Shown piece by piece: positions 20,171-29,875 of a stretch of 64,000 nt of DNA. The stretch is taken from positions 3,348,001 through 3,412,000 of the forward strand of contig NZ_CP024996.1 of NCBI RefSeq assembly GCF_003719195.1. Direction: 5' to 3'. The DNA comes from Herbaspirillum rubrisubalbicans. Lineage in GTDB: Bacteria; Pseudomonadota; Gammaproteobacteria; Burkholderiales; Burkholderiaceae_D. Numbering within the stretch: position 1 is the first letter of the stretch; each line of letters begins with the position of its first letter. The translations under genes and the position numbers were made by a program. The notes under the pieces were generated by a model, which saw nothing but the letters and a program-made list of their open reading frames with translations, was not told the DNA's origin and searched no databases.

Positions 20171-22291
20171 ATGTCGCCAGATTTCGTCCAGGACGCCCCC
20201 GACACCCGCAGCGCAGCCGCTGCCCAGCACGATCCCTTTGCGCGCCTGAACCCGCAGCAGCGCGCCGCCGTCGAGCATGGCAGCCAGTTGCCGCCGGCAC
20301 AGCAGGCGCCCTTGCTGATCGTGGCCGGTGCCGGCACCGGCAAGACCAATACCCTGGCGCACCGGGTGGCGCGGTTGATCCTGGATGGCGCCGATCCGCA
20401 GCGCATCCTGCTGTTGAGCTTTTCGCGCCGCGCCGCCGCCGACCTGGGCCGGCGCGTGGGCCAGGTGATCGCGGAAGTGCTCGGACTGGCGCCCGGCGCC
20501 AACCCGCCGCAACTACCCTGGTCGGGTACCTTCCACGCCATCGGCGCGCGCCTGCTGCGTGACTATGGGGCCGTGATCAGCTTGGAAGAAAACTTCACCA
20601 TCCAGGATCGCGGCGACTCCGAAGACCTGCTCGGCCTGCTGCGTCACGAGCTGGGGCTGTCGGCCACCGAGCAGCGCTTTCCACTGAAGGCCACCTGCCT
20701 GTCCATTTATTCACGTGTGGTCAATACCCGGCAAGACCTGGGCCAGGTGCTGGCAAGCCACTTTCCCTGGTGCCGGGAATGGGAACGGCAACTGGGTGAG
20801 CTCTTCAGTCAATACGTGCAAGCCAAGGAAAACCAGCATGTGCTGGACTACGACGACCTGTTGCTGTTCTGGGCCGAGATGCTCTCCGATACGCAGATCG
20901 CACAATCGGTGGGTGCGCGCTTCGACCACGTACTGGTCGATGAATATCAGGACACCAACCGCCTGCAAGCCGAGATCCTGCAAAGGATCAAGCCCGATGG
21001 CGGCGGCGTGACCGCCGTGGGCGACGATGCGCAATCGATCTATTCCTTCCGCGGCGCCACGGTGCGCAACATCCTCGACTTCCCTTCGCTGTTTGCGCAG
21101 CCGGCACGCCTACTGACGCTGGAGCAGAACTACCGTTCCACCCAAGCCATCCTGCAAGCCTCCAATGCCGTCATTGCCGATGCCCCGGAACGTCACTTCA
21201 AGAACCTCTGGAGTGACAAGATCTCCTCGCACAAGCCGCAACTGGTGGTCATTCCAGACGAAGCCGAGCAGGCGCGATGGGTCGCCAACCGCATCCTGGC
21301 CCATCGTGAAGAAGGGCTCACGCTGAAGTCGCAAGCGGTGCTGTTTCGCACCGCCACCCACATTGCCGCGCTGGAGCTGGAACTGGTCCGCCGCAACATC
21401 CCCTTCGTGAAATTCGGCGGCCTCAAGTTCCTGGAAAGCACCCACATCAAGGACCTGCTCGCCCTGCTGCGCCTGGCGCACAACCCCAGCGCGCGCATGG
21501 CGGGTTTTCGGGTGCTGCAGCTGATCCCTGGCGTGGGGCCGGCCACCGCCAAGAAGGTACTGGACCGAATGGCCGCGGCCAGCGACCCGACCCAGGCCCT
21601 GCAGGATTTCCAGCCCCCCGCCAGCATCGCCCTGCAATGGCGGGACTTTGCCCAGACCTATGCCTTCATGCGCGGTACCGCCACCTGGCCCGCCGATCTC
21701 CAGGCTGCACGCGACTGGTATCTGCCGCTGCTGGAGCAGCGTTATGAAGACGCCGATGCCCGCCTGCTCGACATCGAGCAACTGGTGGCGCTGGCCCAGG
21801 GCTATGCCTCGCGCGAGAAATTGCTCACCGAGCTGACCCTGGACCCACCCGAGGCCAGCAGCGACTTCTCGGGCGTACCTTATCGCGATGAGGATTACCT
21901 GACCCTGTCCACCATCCACTCCGCCAAGGGCCAGGAATGGCGCTCGGTGCATGTGCTCAACGTGGTCGATGGTTGCATCCCTTCGGACCTGGCCACCGGC
22001 AGCGAGGTCGAGATTGCCGAAGAGCGGCGCCTGCTCTATGTGGCCATGACCCGTGCCAAGGAGTACCTGCACCTGGTGGTGCCGCAACGCTTCTACCTCA
22101 CCCAGCAGACCGCCCAGGGCGAGCGCCACGTCAACGGCATCCGCAGCCGCTTCATCACCCCGCGTATGTTGCCGCATTTCGAAGACAGTCTGTGGCTGTC
22201 GGCCGAGACCAATGGCGCCCGCACGCCCATGCCCGAGAGCGTGCGCATGTTGATCCGGCAACGCGCCAGGAGCGCCTGGAGCAAACCCTGA
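20171..22291 (+). CDS. UvrD/Rep-family ATP-dependent DNA helicase
   Basis: 706 residues, superfamily 1A 3'-5' helicase. Motif Q/I: LNPQQRAAVEHG and AGAGTGKTNTL. Motif Ia: LLLSFSRRAAADL. Motif II: DEYQDTNRLQ. Motif III: VGDDAQSIYSFRGA. Motif IV: LEQNYRST. Motif V: TIHSAKGQEW. Motif VI: VAMTRAKEYLHL. A helix-hairpin-helix-like GVGPATAKKVL lies in the 2B region. It is distinct from the longer uvrD proper and is likely a repair or replication-restart helicase. The candidate LexA box upstream suggests induction by DNA damage. No good Shine-Dalgarno is seen before this ATG. Confidence 0.92.
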   Translation: MSPDFVQDAPDTRSAAAAQHDPFARLNPQQRAAVEHGSQLPPAQQAPLLIVAGAGTGKTNTLAHRVARLILDGADPQRILLLSFSRRAAADLGRRVGQVIAEVLGLAPGANPPQLPWSGTFHAIGARLLRDYGAVISLEENFTIQDRGDSEDLLGLLRHELGLSATEQRFPLKATCLSIYSRVVNTRQDLGQVLASHFPWCREWERQLGELFSQYVQAKENQHVLDYDDLLLFWAEMLSDTQIAQSVGARFDHVLVDEYQDTNRLQAEILQRIKPDGGGVTAVGDDAQSIYSFRGATVRNILDFPSLFAQPARLLTLEQNYRSTQAILQASNAVIADAPERHFKNLWSDKISSHKPQLVVIPDEAEQARWVANRILAHREEGLTLKSQAVLFRTATHIAALELELVRRNIPFVKFGGLKFLESTHIKDLLALLRLAHNPSARMAGFRVLQLIPGVGPATAKKVLDRMAAASDPTQALQDFQPPASIALQWRDFAQTYAFMRGTATWPADLQAARDWYLPLLEQRYEDADARLLDIEQLVALAQGYASREKLLTELTLDPPEASSDFSGVPYRDEDYLTLSTIHSAKGQEWRSVHVLNVVDGCIPSDLATGSEVEIAEERRLLYVAMTRAKEYLHLVVPQRFYLTQQTAQGERHVNGIRSRFITPRMLPHFEDSLWLSAETNGARTPMPESVRMLIRQRARSAWSKP

Positions 22292-22363
22292 CGCCGCTTT
22301 GAAGTGAACACTTGCGCAGGCCATCAAGGCCAAGCGGCCCGCCAGCCGCTAAAATAGCGCCCC

Positions 22364-23395
22364 ATGAATCAACTCGATATCCTCATCCCCTTCGCCCTGC
22401 CCCCCGCCGAGCTGGCGCGCGATCTGTTGCGCCAGAGCCATGCGCCGGCGCTGGCGATGCTGCTGGGGCGTGGCAAGGCGGCGCCGCGCCTGGCACATGA
22501 CCCGTTTTCCCGCGCCCTGCCGCATGAACACTGGCTGGCACAACGCTTCGGCCTGCCGCCCGGCGCCCAGGACTCCAGTCCAGCCGCCGCCAGCGCGCTG
22601 ATGCAGAGCCTGGGCCATGCACCCCAGGCTGGCCACTGGTTCGTGCTGCACCCGGCCCATATCCACGTGGCGCGCGACCACCTGGTCCTGACCGACATCG
22701 GCCAGTTACAACTGCAAGAGGAAGAATCGCGCCGCCTGTTCGCCGCCGCCCTGCCGCTGTTTACCGAGATCGGCCACGAACTGGTGTATGGCGACGAGCG
22801 CACCTGGTTCATCCGGGCCGACGCCTGGGCCGGGCTGCGCACCTCCACGCCGTCGGCGGCCAGCGGGCGCAATATCGACATCTGGATGCCGGAAGGTCCG
22901 GGCGAACTGGCCTGGCGCAAGCTGCAAAACGAAGTGCAGATGCAGTGGTTCGCCGAGTCGCTCAACGAACAGCGTGAAATGCGCGGCCAGAAGGCCATCA
23001 ATTCGATCTGGATCTGGGGCGGCGCCAACGCCGGCATCAGCGCCCAGGCGCACTACACCCAAAGCTTCGGCCTGCGCGGTTGGCTGCGCGCCTTCGGTGC
23101 CGACAGCGGTCAGACCGGTGCGGCCGAAGTCGCCAAGGGCAGCGGCCCGCGCCTGCTGGTGCTCGACGCCCTGGCCGAAGCGGCGCTGGCCGAGGAATGG
23201 GGCCTGTGGTTGCAGCATCTGGAACACCTGGACCGCGACTGGCTGGCACTCTTGCTGGTGTCGCTGCGCACCGGCACGCTGGCCTCGCTGAAGCTGGTGC
23301 TGACCGGCGCCGATCGCAGCGTGGAGGTGGCCGTCACGCGCCCAGCGCTGCGACGCTTCTGGCGCAAACCTTCACTTTCGGGGCTATCAGCATGA
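22364..23395 (+). CDS. RpfE-like protein of unknown biochemical role
   Basis: 343 residues. The sequence (MNQLDILIPFALPPAELARDL, NEVQMQWFAESLNEQREMRG, INSIWIWGGAN) belongs to the betaproteobacterial family annotated as 'RpfE-type regulatory protein' or cofactor-independent phosphoglycerate-mutase-like. It is soluble, with no DNA-binding motif or catalytic signature I can identify. It overlaps recJ by ATGA, so the two are translationally coupled. The rpfE-recJ adjacency is also known in Xanthomonas, which supports the family call. Function not inferred further. Confidence 0.75.
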   Translation: MNQLDILIPFALPPAELARDLLRQSHAPALAMLLGRGKAAPRLAHDPFSRALPHEHWLAQRFGLPPGAQDSSPAAASALMQSLGHAPQAGHWFVLHPAHIHVARDHLVLTDIGQLQLQEEESRRLFAAALPLFTEIGHELVYGDERTWFIRADAWAGLRTSTPSAASGRNIDIWMPEGPGELAWRKLQNEVQMQWFAESLNEQREMRGQKAINSIWIWGGANAGISAQAHYTQSFGLRGWLRAFGADSGQTGAAEVAKGSGPRLLVLDALAEAALAEEWGLWLQHLEHLDRDWLALLLVSLRTGTLASLKLVLTGADRSVEVAVTRPALRRFWRKPSLSGLSA

Positions 23396-25086
23396 TCCGT
23401 GTAACCACCCGCCCCTATGATATCGGCCAGGCCGAGCAGCTCATCGCAGAAGGCGTACACCCGGTGCTGGCGCGCGTCTATGCCGCGCGCGGCCTGTCCA
23501 CGGCGCGCGAACTGGCCAGCGAACTCAATGCCCTCTTTGCCCCTTCCGGCCTGTTGCACATCGAAGCCGCGGCCAGTTATCTGGCCGACGCAATTGCCGC
23601 GAACAAGAAACTGGTGATCGTGGCCGACTACGACTGCGACGGCGCCACTGCCTGTGCGGTGGGCCTGCGCGGCCTGCGCCTGCTGGGGGCGCAGGTCGAT
23701 TACATCGTGCCCAACCGCTTCGAGTACGGCTATGGCTTGACGCCCGAGATCGTCGAACTGACCGTGCGCGAGAAGCAACCCGACATCATCGTCACGGTCG
23801 ACAACGGCATCGCCAGCATCGACGGCGTGGCCGAAGCCAAGCGACGCGGCATCGACGTGGTGGTAACCGACCACCACCTGCCCGGCGACACCCTGCCGCA
23901 GGCGCGTGTGATCGTCAACCCCAACCAGCCGCAGTGCGGTTTCCCCAGCAAGAACCTGGCGGGCGTGGGGGTGATGTTCTACGTGCTGCTGGCGCTGCGC
24001 GCCGAAATGCGCAAGCGCGGCCTCTTCGATGCCCAGACCCAGCCGCGCCTGGATAGCCTGCTGGACCTGGTGGCGTTGGGCACGGTGGCCGACGTGGTGA
24101 AACTGGACGCCAACAACCGCATCCTGGTGGCACAAGGCTTGAAACGGATGCGCAGCGGCAAGATGCATCCCGGCATTGCCGCCCTGTTTCGCGCCGCGGG
24201 TCGCGAAGCCCGTCGCGCCACGCCCTTCGACCTGGGTTTTGCAGTCGGCCCGCGCCTCAATGCGGCTGGGCGCCTGGCCGACATGTCGCTGGGCATCGAA
24301 TGCCTGACCACCGACGACGAAGGCCGCGCCTGGGCCATCGCCCAGCAACTCGATGCCATCAACCGCGAACGGCGCGACATCGAAGCCGGAATGCAAGATA
24401 CCGCGCTGCTGCTGCTGGACGACTACAATCCAGCCGACCGCCGCACCATCGCGGTGTTCGATCCCTCCTGGCACCAGGGTGTGATCGGCATCGTGGCTTC
24501 GCGCCTGAAGGACAAGTTCTACCGCCCCACCATCACCTTCGCCCCCGGTGACGAAGGTTTCATCAAAGGTTCCGGTCGCTCGATTGCCGGCTTCCACCTG
24601 CGCGATGCGCTGGATCTGGTGTCCAAGCACGCGCCCTCGGTCATGACCAAGTTTGGCGGCCACGCCATGGCGGCCGGCCTGACCATCCATGCCGAAGCCT
24701 TCGACGCCTTTTCCCAGGCATTCGAAGCGGTGGGCCGCGACTGGCTCACGCAAAACCAGCTGGAGCGCGTCATCGAAACCGACGGCGCGCTGGAGGATGC
24801 CTACTATTCAGTGGAATTCATCGGCCTGATGGACCAGCAGGTATGGGGCCAGGGCTTTGCGCCACCGGTGTTCTGCGACCATTTCCGGGTGCTCAACCAG
24901 CGCATCCTCAAGGACAAGCATCTCAAGCTGCAACTGGAAAAAGGCGGTCGCAAATACGACGCCATCTGGTTCGGCCACACCGATGCCCTGCCCGACCACG
25001 CCCAGGTCGCCTTCCGGCTCGATGCCAACGAGTACAACGGCAAGACCACGGTGCAATTGATGGTGGAGCACGCCGAACCGGCCTAG
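23392..25086 (+). CDS. recJ: Single-stranded-DNA-specific exonuclease RecJ
   Basis: 564 residues. 5'-3' ssDNA exonuclease of recombination and mismatch repair. DHH motifs: VADYDCDGATA (about residues 81-91), VTVDNGIAS, VTDHHLPGD, and the DHHA1 region with the GRSIAGFHLRDAL and FGGHAMAAGLTI segments. The start at MIRVTTRPYD, in the ATGA overlap with the preceding gene, gives the normal length; a longer frame upstream reads through the rpfE-like gene in the wrong frame. Confidence 0.96.
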   Translation: MIRVTTRPYDIGQAEQLIAEGVHPVLARVYAARGLSTARELASELNALFAPSGLLHIEAAASYLADAIAANKKLVIVADYDCDGATACAVGLRGLRLLGAQVDYIVPNRFEYGYGLTPEIVELTVREKQPDIIVTVDNGIASIDGVAEAKRRGIDVVVTDHHLPGDTLPQARVIVNPNQPQCGFPSKNLAGVGVMFYVLLALRAEMRKRGLFDAQTQPRLDSLLDLVALGTVADVVKLDANNRILVAQGLKRMRSGKMHPGIAALFRAAGREARRATPFDLGFAVGPRLNAAGRLADMSLGIECLTTDDEGRAWAIAQQLDAINRERRDIEAGMQDTALLLLDDYNPADRRTIAVFDPSWHQGVIGIVASRLKDKFYRPTITFAPGDEGFIKGSGRSIAGFHLRDALDLVSKHAPSVMTKFGGHAMAAGLTIHAEAFDAFSQAFEAVGRDWLTQNQLERVIETDGALEDAYYSVEFIGLMDQQVWGQGFAPPVFCDHFRVLNQRILKDKHLKLQLEKGGRKYDAIWFGHTDALPDHAQVAFRLDANEYNGKTTVQLMVEHAEPA

Positions 25087-25116
25087 CACTGACGACATAC
25101 TCACAAAAAATGACTT

Positions 25117-25148
25117 TCCCGCGCCGCAAACCCAAGGTTGGCGCGGGA
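25117..25148 (+). other. Hairpin after recJ
   Basis: 9-bp perfect inverted repeat TCCCGCGCC / GGCGCGGGA with a 14-nt loop, 30 bp after the recJ stop. No T run follows, so at most a weak terminator or RNA-stabilising structure. Confidence 0.35.
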
Positions 25149-25293
25149 CCGCAGCCCGACAACAAATACAAAAAAAGACCAACATTGCGGCGTTGCAGTG
25201 GCACAATGTTGTTTTGGAGCGACTTCCGGCAATGACAGCGGAAGAGTGGACAGCTAAGACGCTCCAGGCAAGAACAACAAGATCAAATTCCCG

Positions 25294-26958
25294 ATGAACA
25301 TCAAGCGCATCCATTGCAGCCTGGCGACCCGCCTGGTCCTGTTCGGCATCCTGCTGATCGTGGGCAGTGCCGTCATGCGCTATTACATCCTGATCGGCTT
25401 CCTGGAAAAGGAGCAAGCCCAGGTCGCGGCCGACCAGCAAAGCACCATCGCCAGCTACCTGGCCGATGACATCGGCTATCGCGTGCAGGAGCGGGTACGC
25501 TACCTGGAAGGCCTGGCGCGACACATTACCCCCGCCGTGCTGGCTGATCACGCCCAGCTGCAACACTGGCTGCAGGACCATCAGCTATTGCAACCCCTGT
25601 TCGGCCAGGGACTGTTCGTAGCCGATGGCAATGGCGTCATCGTGGTCGACTACCCAGCCCTCAATGGCCGGCGCACGCTCTCGCTGACCCGCTACGGCGA
25701 CTATGAACGGGTCTTGCAAGGCGCCACCGTGATCTGTCCGCCGCTGACCAGCCCGGCCAGCGGCAAGCCCATCATCGCCATGCTGACCCCACTGCGCGAT
25801 GCCAACGGCAAGGTGGTGGGCGTGCTGGGCGGCAGTACCGAACTGAATGCTCCAGGCTTTCTCGATCACCTGCAACGCGCCCGGCTGGGCCCCAGCGGCA
25901 GCAGCGGCAGTTTCCTGCTGATTTCACCTTCCCAGAGAACGATCATCGCCGCCAGCGATGCCGCCCTGCTCTACACCCAACTGCCGCCCACCGGGCAAGA
26001 CCCGTTGATGGACCAGGCCCTGCAAGGCTTCCGCGGCAATGGCGTGGGCTTGGCGGCCAATGGCATCAACGAGATCCAGGCCTTTGCTTCGGTCCCCGGC
26101 ACCGACTGGCTGGTGGCGGTCACGCTGCCGCTGGCGGCGGCGCTACCGACGGTGGAGCACACGCGCGCCCTGATCGGGCGTGGGGGCATCATCCAGGGCG
26201 TAGCGGTGGTGCTGTTCCTGTGGCTGGCCTATGTCTGGTTCTTCCGCCCGCTGCGGCGTGCCGCCGCCCTGGCTGATCGCATGACCCGCGGCGAATTGCC
26301 ACTCTCGCCGCTGCCGGTAGTGCGGCGTGACGAAGTCGGGCACCTGACCCTGGCCTTCAACGGTTTGCTCTCGCGACTCAAACTGCACCAGGCCGAATTG
26401 CAGCACCAGGCCCACCACGACGTACTGACCGGCCTGCCCAACCGCATGATGCTGGCCGAACGCATGGAAGCCGCGCTCACGCACGCTTGCCGCGCCCGCA
26501 CCGGGGTAGCGCTGCTGTTCCTGGACCTGGATGGCTTCAAACCCATCAACGACACCTTGGGCCACAAGGCTGGCGATCTGGTGCTGCAGGAAGTGACGCG
26601 ACGTCTGCGCCAGGTGGCACGCCACGGCGATACGCTGGCACGGGTCGGCGGCGACGAATTCGTGCTGCTCATCACCGACCTCGGCCAGCCCTACGAGCAT
26701 GGCGCCCAGGTGCTGGCCGAGAAATGCATCAAGGTGGTCTCCGAACCGCTGCACCTGGCCCAGGGCGAATACCAGTTGGGGGTCTCGGTGGGCATTGCGG
26801 TATGTGATGGCAGTTGCGACGCCGACAGCCTGCTGCAGGCTGCCGACCAGGCCATGTATGCTGCCAAGGGCAATGGGCGCGGCGGCTACGTGATCGCTCC
26901 GGCACGCCCAACCAGCTCGGCCAACGCGTCAGCGCACCGGCAGGAACTGCAGGAATGA
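25294..26958 (+). CDS. Membrane-bound diguanylate cyclase with periplasmic dCache sensor
   Basis: 554 residues. TM1 at about 12-33, a periplasmic Cache-type sensor (about 34-285; the GVLGGSTELNAPGFLDHL and VPGTDWLVAVTLP stretches are typical), TM2 at about 290-312, HAMP (about 313-365), then a GGDEF domain (about 375-540) with active GGDEF and an I-site RHGD five residues before it. It should make c-di-GMP in response to a small periplasmic ligand. The 3' end overlaps the converging lipoprotein gene by 30 bp. Confidence 0.93.
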   Translation: MNIKRIHCSLATRLVLFGILLIVGSAVMRYYILIGFLEKEQAQVAADQQSTIASYLADDIGYRVQERVRYLEGLARHITPAVLADHAQLQHWLQDHQLLQPLFGQGLFVADGNGVIVVDYPALNGRRTLSLTRYGDYERVLQGATVICPPLTSPASGKPIIAMLTPLRDANGKVVGVLGGSTELNAPGFLDHLQRARLGPSGSSGSFLLISPSQRTIIAASDAALLYTQLPPTGQDPLMDQALQGFRGNGVGLAANGINEIQAFASVPGTDWLVAVTLPLAAALPTVEHTRALIGRGGIIQGVAVVLFLWLAYVWFFRPLRRAAALADRMTRGELPLSPLPVVRRDEVGHLTLAFNGLLSRLKLHQAELQHQAHHDVLTGLPNRMMLAERMEAALTHACRARTGVALLFLDLDGFKPINDTLGHKAGDLVLQEVTRRLRQVARHGDTLARVGGDEFVLLITDLGQPYEHGAQVLAEKCIKVVSEPLHLAQGEYQLGVSVGIAVCDGSCDADSLLQAADQAMYAAKGNGRGGYVIAPARPTSSANASAHRQELQE

Positions 26959-27660
26959 GCCACCCAAGAGGTTCTGCACATAGCTGATGCCAGCCCGGCG
27001 ATAACGCTCGGTCATGAATTCGGCCAGCAGATCCAGGCGCCCCACGATCTTGCCGAATTCACGCTCAAAACTGAGGTTGCGCGCTTCGCTGCCGATTTCG
27101 TCGGACAGCAGCAGCGGCACGCCGGCTGCGCTACGGCGACTGGCCAGCACCCAGGCGGCGATTTCCACATTGCGCGCGGCATTGTAGAGATGCTGGGCAT
27201 CGAGCCCATCGACCAGGAAGAATTCGATCTTGTTGCCGTGGGCGACAATGATCATATCGGCGGTGGCATCAATGAAGGCTGCGACCCGATCTCCCTTGAA
27301 ATCGGCCGACAAGGCCAGCGTCATGGCCTGGATATCGCGCTTGCCTTGCAGCTCGGGCCAGGCCTGGCGCTGCTCGATGGCCTGGCGCACCTTCTTTTCG
27401 GCCTCTTCGCGGCTGGCGGCAGTCTTTTTCCATTCGGCCGGATTGCGCCGATACAGCTTGGACATCAACAGATAAAGGCTATCCAGATTAGCCCGCATGG
27501 CCAGCGTGGCCACGCGATTGCTGTCGGACTGGCCCATCTCGCGGGAACTGGCTTCGGCTCCTTTTACCTCGCCATGCGGCGCAGGAGTGGAGGCGCAGCC
27601 AGCCAGGAAGACGGTGCACAGCAAAGTGAACGGCAGGAGGGGAAACAGCTTTCTGGTCAT
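26929..27660 (-). CDS. Conserved lipoprotein of unknown function
   Basis: 243 residues beginning MTRKLFPLLPFTLLCTVFLAG with a lipobox LAGC (Cys at about 22); the next residue is Ala, so outer-membrane sorting is expected. The mature part is alpha-helical and charged, without a known domain. An upstream in-frame start adds seven residues but spoils the signal peptide layout. Convergent with the diguanylate cyclase gene, with overlapping 3' ends; PhoX lies 78 bp upstream of it on the same strand. I do not recognise a function. Confidence 0.7.
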   Translation of the reverse strand: MTRKLFPLLPFTLLCTVFLAGCASTPAPHGEVKGAEASSREMGQSDSNRVATLAMRANLDSLYLLMSKLYRRNPAEWKKTAASREEAEKKVRQAIEQRQAWPELQGKRDIQAMTLALSADFKGDRVAAFIDATADMIIVAHGNKIEFFLVDGLDAQHLYNAARNVEIAAWVLASRRSAAGVPLLLSDEIGSEARNLSFEREFGKIVGRLDLLAEFMTERYRRAGISYVQNLLGGSFLQFLPVR

Positions 27661-27738
27661 CGGCGGGCAGGACGAAAACAAGCTGGTAGGACTGCTCCTA
27701 GCAGAATGCGTTCCGTTGCCGCCCGCCTGGGACCAGGC

Positions 27739-29694
27739 TTATGCCTTGCCAGTGTGCGGCAGGCCGGTCAGGTAGCCCACGGTGGCGCCGAAGCGATCCT
27801 TGTAGTTGGCACGCACCAGCGGATCGAGCGTGTCCTTGACCTTGTCATGCAAACCCTTCTCCCAATCGCCGGCGTGCTGGAAATTGCTCATCACGTAGGT
27901 CCAGCCATTGATTTCATCGACTGCATGAAGACCGGTGGACTCGGCCCCGGCCGGGCAGGACAACACCCGGGTGAGCGCCTTGGTATCGACGTTGTAGGCC
28001 CACAGGAAGTTGTTGACGTGCATACCGCTGTCTTCACCGATGAACAAGGTGCGCAGCTTTTCGGAGAACTTGATGTTGTCCGGGTTGGCGATGTGTTCCT
28101 GGTCGGCCAGGTTGCCCAGGGCATCCGGGGTCTTCAGGTCGACGCCGACCAGGGCGGCGGGCGGCGCCATGTCGATGGCCACCCATTCACTGTCGATGGC
28201 GTTGCCACCGGCATCGCGCTGGCCGCCACGCAGGTTCAGGGCATACACGGCACCAGCCTTGGGGCCTTCAACCTTGATGTGGCCGGAGCCATTGAGCATC
28301 GAGGTCTGGATGTAGGACATGGCCGAATAGGCGATCTTGTCGCGCGCATTGACGGTGGTGCCTTCCATCTTGGTGAAGCCCAGGCTGCCACCGGCCAGGG
28401 CCGCATAGCGGTGGGTTTCCAGGAAGGCGGCCGCCTTCTGCATTCCCGGCTTGACGCGCACCCAGTTGAACTTGCCATTGAAGGGGATCTTGGAGAAGGA
28501 GCCATCGGCCGGATCGGTGGTGCGGATATCCATGATATCGGACGCCTTGTAGCGCTCCGCCATGGCTTTGACTTCGGCGCTGGTGGCGCTGCCCAGGCGC
28601 ACCCAGGACAGCTTGCCGGCGCCCGGACCGACGCCGGAGACCTGCTCCCAGCGCGCCACGTAGAGCGTGCCTGCCGACAGGTCGGCGGCGCGGTCGGCGA
28701 TGAACATGAACAGCCCGCCATTGGTGGCGTCGTCGCCCATGAGCACGGTGCGCTGGTCGGGCATGACCTGCACCAGTTCGTGCGAGATGCGGCCCAGGCA
28801 ATAGTGCTTCTTGATGGAACCGGTGCCGTCCGGGTTGACCGTCACTTCCGGCAGGTGCCCGTAGTGGTAGGGATTGGCGCGGTTCTCATCGCCATACAGG
28901 TTCTTGCTGAACGCCTTGAATTGCGGGTTGGCGGCGATGGCCGATGCGTCCGGTTCATATTCTTCGGACGACAAGTGAGTATTCCAGGGCGACAGGCTGG
29001 CGCCGCAGGTGATCCACAGGCCGTTGACCTGGGAGGTATCGACATTGTGGTATTGCACCAGGGAAAGCTTGCCCGAGGAAGGGTCCTGATCCAGCGTCAG
29101 CACGGCGATGGGCGACGGCAGTTGGCCATACATGGCGGCTTGCTTCTGGTCGCGGGTGGTGTATTCGAATTGCACCACAGCAAATACCGCATTGCCCTTC
29201 ACGCCGGGGACCTTGGCATTTTGCAGGGTCAGCAGCGAGGAGCCGTCCGGGCAATCGGAATAGAACTGGCGCTCCCGGCCCGCAACCGAGCGGTCGATGA
29301 TGGGCTGGTTGTGGATGTCCAGATAGCCGCCTGCCAGGATGGTACCGCCCTTGCCATCCGGCACCATGTCACCGGTCATGAAGAAGGGTTGGTAGGCCAA
29401 CTTGTAGCTTTGCTTGCTGCCATCGGCAAAGCTGACTTCCAGGGCCGAGCCGACGGTGGTGCTGGCCATGGCGGCCGGATTGGCCAGGGTCGGCGCCGGC
29501 ATTCCGGTGAAACGTGCCGAGGCGAAGGGCTTGCCCGCCCCTGCAGTGGCGCAGCCGGCCAGCAGGGCCGAGGCCGACAGGCCACCGGTCAGCGGCAGCA
29601 GCGGTGCGGCGGCGAGTGCCTTGAGCAGGCCACGGCGAGCAGCTTGCGGCTGATCGGCGGTGGATGGGTGGGCGGTGGGGGCAGGCTGTCTCAT
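27739..29694 (-). CDS. phoX: PhoX-family alkaline phosphatase, Tat-exported
   Basis: 651 residues, DUF839/PhoX family: Ca/Fe-dependent phosphomonoesterase releasing phosphate outside the cytoplasm. The N-terminus has a twin-arginine signal (ARRGLLKALAAAPLLPL, Arg20-Arg21) followed by a lipobox-like LLAGC (Cys48). The core contains DIHNQPIIDRSV, NTHLSSEEYEPD, MGDDATNGGLFMF and NPDNIKFSEKLRTLFIGEDS, the usual PhoX blocks. The start has CGGAGAA upstream. A candidate Pho box lies about 95 bp before the start, suggesting PhoB control. Confidence 0.9.
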   Translation of the reverse strand: MRQPAPTAHPSTADQPQAARRGLLKALAAAPLLPLTGGLSASALLAGCATAGAGKPFASARFTGMPAPTLANPAAMASTTVGSALEVSFADGSKQSYKLAYQPFFMTGDMVPDGKGGTILAGGYLDIHNQPIIDRSVAGRERQFYSDCPDGSSLLTLQNAKVPGVKGNAVFAVVQFEYTTRDQKQAAMYGQLPSPIAVLTLDQDPSSGKLSLVQYHNVDTSQVNGLWITCGASLSPWNTHLSSEEYEPDASAIAANPQFKAFSKNLYGDENRANPYHYGHLPEVTVNPDGTGSIKKHYCLGRISHELVQVMPDQRTVLMGDDATNGGLFMFIADRAADLSAGTLYVARWEQVSGVGPGAGKLSWVRLGSATSAEVKAMAERYKASDIMDIRTTDPADGSFSKIPFNGKFNWVRVKPGMQKAAAFLETHRYAALAGGSLGFTKMEGTTVNARDKIAYSAMSYIQTSMLNGSGHIKVEGPKAGAVYALNLRGGQRDAGGNAIDSEWVAIDMAPPAALVGVDLKTPDALGNLADQEHIANPDNIKFSEKLRTLFIGEDSGMHVNNFLWAYNVDTKALTRVLSCPAGAESTGLHAVDEINGWTYVMSNFQHAGDWEKGLHDKVKDTLDPLVRANYKDRFGATVGYLTGLPHTGKA

Positions 29695-29787
29695 CGAAGG
29701 TTCTCCGTATTGGCTAGCAGATAGCAGGTGTCGGGCAACGCCGGGCGCTGCCGTCAGGATTTTGTCAGTCAAACAAGCGCGCCGATG

Positions 29788-29807
29788 GTAACGAGGGAAA
29801 ATGACAG
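29788..29807 (-). promoter_or_regulatory. Candidate Pho box upstream of phoX
   Basis: Minus strand CTGTCATTTTCCCTCGTTAC: the first half is a perfect CTGTCAT and the second, 11 bp on, is degenerate. Single site, so tentative. Confidence 0.4.
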
Positions 29808-29841
29808 GCGCGTGACGGGTGAAACTGCCCTCCTCCTCTTG

Positions 29842-29847
29842 TATAAT
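29842..29847 (+). promoter_or_regulatory. -10 box of the prfB-lysS promoter
   Basis: Perfect TATAAT 28 bp before the prfB ATG. The expected -35 position reads GTGAAA, a poor match. Confidence 0.5.
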
Positions 29848-29875
29848 TCAAGGTTTGATCGCAAAAGAAACCATC

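Noticed and set aside
27190..29724. 844-codon plus-strand frame over phoX
   Set aside because: Antisense of PhoX; the coding strand has full family motifs, a Tat signal and a Shine-Dalgarno.
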